From the NCBI GenBank assembly GCA_035293845.1, contig DATGMB010000122.1, positions 1 through 6,304 of the forward strand: 6,304 nucleotides of DNA, read 5' to 3'. Positions 5,135-6,304 of the stretch are shown piece by piece; the first letter of the stretch is position 1; every line of letters begins with the position of its first letter. Made by a program: the position numbers and the translations under genes. Under the pieces are notes generated by a model. That model was not told where the DNA came from and searched no databases. It saw nothing but the letters and a program-made list of their open reading frames with translations. This DNA comes from DATGMB01 sp035293845 (GTDB lineage Bacteria > Acidobacteriota > Terriglobia > Bryobacterales > Bryobacteraceae).

Positions 5135-6304
5135 TCACCCGGCAGCCAGCACCACCACCTCGTGATCGAGAACCCGCGGGATTTCGACCGACGCCCAGCC
5201 CTGCCGCACGCTGACGGGCAGCGAGCCTCGTGAAACCAGGCACTCCGCGCGGGCGGGCGCATTCCGTGGCAGCCGGACCCGCAGCCGCAACGGCCCCACC
5301 GGGATGAACTCCTCCATCGGCGCGCGCCACGCCGCCTCGTTCGTGAGATTCACCAGGTGCACGATCGTGCGGCCCGCCTGCCGGTAGACGTGGCAATCGA
5401 TCAGGCCCGCGCCCTCCAGCGCAAAGCCGATGCGGTCGCCCGCCGCCCAGCGGGCCAGGTTCGCGAGCAGGTTTGCATGATCGGGCAGGTTCCCGTGCGC
5501 GTAAATGGCATCAAGCGGTGCGGGCAGGTAGGCCACGCGACCGTTCAGGATGAGTCCGGGAATATCCGTCTTCGGCGTGCGCATCCACGCGGTTTCCGGC
5601 GGAAACACGGGGAACGGCGGCACGTACGTGAGCGGCGCCGTCACGCCGGCATCGGTCTGCATCGGGACGAGCGCAGCGCCGAAGGGGATGATCTCGGTAT
5701 CCTCGAACCCCCGCAGGACCGCGTGCCGGCTTGCGATCCGCAGATACGTGTGGACCTGCTGCGGCGGGCGGCGTCCGAAATCGGCGGCGGGCGCGTGCGC
5801 GCCGAACAGGTCCGCCAGCGCGAAATCCGGACGGGGATCGCCGGAACCGTCGTACAGGCTGGTCGCGCCGCTCGCGATCACGGCGCCGCCGCGGCGCGCG
5901 AATTCGCGAACACCCTCCACCTCGTCGGCCGTCATCGCGCCGAGATTGGGCAGGATCAGCACCGCGAATTCCTCCCGCTGCGCCGCCACATCCGCGAGGT
6001 TCACCGGCAGGTATGGAATACGCGCGCGGATGAGGGCCTGCATCCAGCCGCGATACGGCGCATCGACGAGCGCGGCCGCGTCGTCCCGCCCAAAATAATC
6101 CGTGTTGCGCTGTGACCAGGCCAGTCCCACGGCCGCCACCGGCCGCCGGTCTGTCAGGTACTGCTGATTCGCGCGGTGCCACTCGAAGATGCGCTCGGGC
6201 GTGCGGAACATCCGCCGGTCCTCGGGCGCCGCGCCCACAATGTGCCACCACGGCCCGATCCCGCCCGCGATGCCTTCGATCATCCACATCTGCGCTTCGG
6301 CCGC
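5135..6304 (-). CDS. Glycoside-hydrolase-like protein with beta-galactosidase trimerisation-type domain, C-terminal part
   Basis: The last 389 residues of a larger protein; the frame is open to the right edge, so the true start is outside. Numbering from the Met at 6289: residues 1-45 ('GGIGPWWHIVG', 'FEWHRANQQYL') look like the end of a TIM-barrel catalytic domain. About 48-170 is a Rossmann-like, GATase-type domain ('VAAVGLAWSQRNTDYFGRDD', 'ALIRARIPYLPVN', 'VLILPNLGAMT', 'FARRGGAVIASGATSLYDG') as seen in the beta-galactosidase trimerisation domain (GH42 middle domain) and in GHL6-type proteins. About 285-384 is a beta-sandwich tail ('GRTIVHLVNLTNE', 'HEVVVLAAG'). Such proteins are predicted to act on glycans; the catalytic acids are outside the window, so neither substrate nor activity can be judged. 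It converges on the esterase gene, and a damaged copy of its last ~60 codons lies at 4714-4843. Confidence 0.78.
   Translation of the reverse strand, partial: AAEAQMWMIEGIAGGIGPWWHIVGAAPEDRRMFRTPERIFEWHRANQQYLTDRRPVAAVGLAWSQRNTDYFGRDDAAALVDAPYRGWMQALIRARIPYLPVNLADVAAQREEFAVLILPNLGAMTADEVEGVREFARRGGAVIASGATSLYDGSGDPRPDFALADLFGAHAPAADFGRRPPQQVHTYLRIASRHAVLRGFEDTEIIPFGAALVPMQTDAGVTAPLTYVPPFPVFPPETAWMRTPKTDIPGLILNGRVAYLPAPLDAIYAHGNLPDHANLLANLARWAAGDRIGFALEGAGLIDCHVYRQAGRTIVHLVNLTNEAAWRAPMEEFIPVGPLRLRVRLPRNAPARAECLVSRGSLPVSVRQGWASVEIPRVLDHEVVVLAAG

Noticed and set aside
5031..5396. 121-residue minus-strand frame overlapping the glycoside-hydrolase 3' end
   Set aside because: It is a shifted frame of the real gene; its likeness to the 4750-4790 translation comes from the DNA duplication, not from independent coding.
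5357..6115. 252-residue plus-strand frame opposite the glycoside-hydrolase gene
   Set aside because: Arg-rich mirror frame; the minus strand has recognisable domain sequence throughout.
1..6304. Search for CRISPR arrays, tRNA or rRNA genes, transposases, toxin-antitoxin or phage genes, riboswitches
   Set aside because: No regularly spaced repeats, no cloverleaf or rRNA sequence, and no motif of these families was seen on either strand; the window does not reveal a novel multi-gene system.

Overview
The window is GC-rich bacterial DNA carrying five protein-coding genes, one truncated gene fragment and one eroded gene remnant. The gene content is exported or polymer-degrading: a PA-domain M28 aminopeptidase, a Tat-type alpha/beta hydrolase resembling acetylxylan esterases, a glycoside-hydrolase-like protein with a beta-galactosidase trimerisation-type domain, and Ig-like secreted sequence. 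This mix is familiar from soil Acidobacteria (Bryobacter/Solibacter-like) and from Planctomycetes. No marker gene is present, so the assignment is only a lean towards Acidobacteria.

Layout, left to right. 1-107 (-): N-terminus of an SRPBCC/polyketide-cyclase-like protein, cut by the window edge. 158-1771 (-): complete secreted M28 metallopeptidase with all metal-site residues. 1854-2603 (-): secreted 249-residue protein of unknown function, with a good TATAAT promoter at 2647-2675. 2713-3474 (-): C-terminal piece of an Ig-like repeat protein with no signal peptide, apparently 5'-truncated. 3526-4716 (+): alpha/beta hydrolase with a Ser-Asp-His triad. 4717-5134: 418 bp between two convergent genes, holding an eroded copy of the 3' end of the next gene and four palindromes. 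5135-6304 (-): C-terminal part of a glycoside-hydrolase-like protein that continues past the right edge.

The three complete or nearly complete minus-strand genes on the left are head-to-tail. The M28 gene and the SRPBCC gene may be co-transcribed (50-bp gap), while the 249-residue gene has its own promoter. Hairpins without U-tracts lie a few bases after the stops of the Ig-like fragment, the 249-residue gene and the glycoside-hydrolase gene.

The most notable feature is structural. The single plus-strand gene (the esterase) sits between two gene remnants: a decapitated Ig-like gene ends within about 20-50 bp of its start, and a degraded duplicate of the neighbouring glycoside hydrolase's 3' end begins at its stop codon. 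This suggests local rearrangement or insertion of the esterase. I see no CRISPR array, tRNA, rRNA, transposase, or defence or biosynthetic system, and nothing that amounts to a new multi-gene system.
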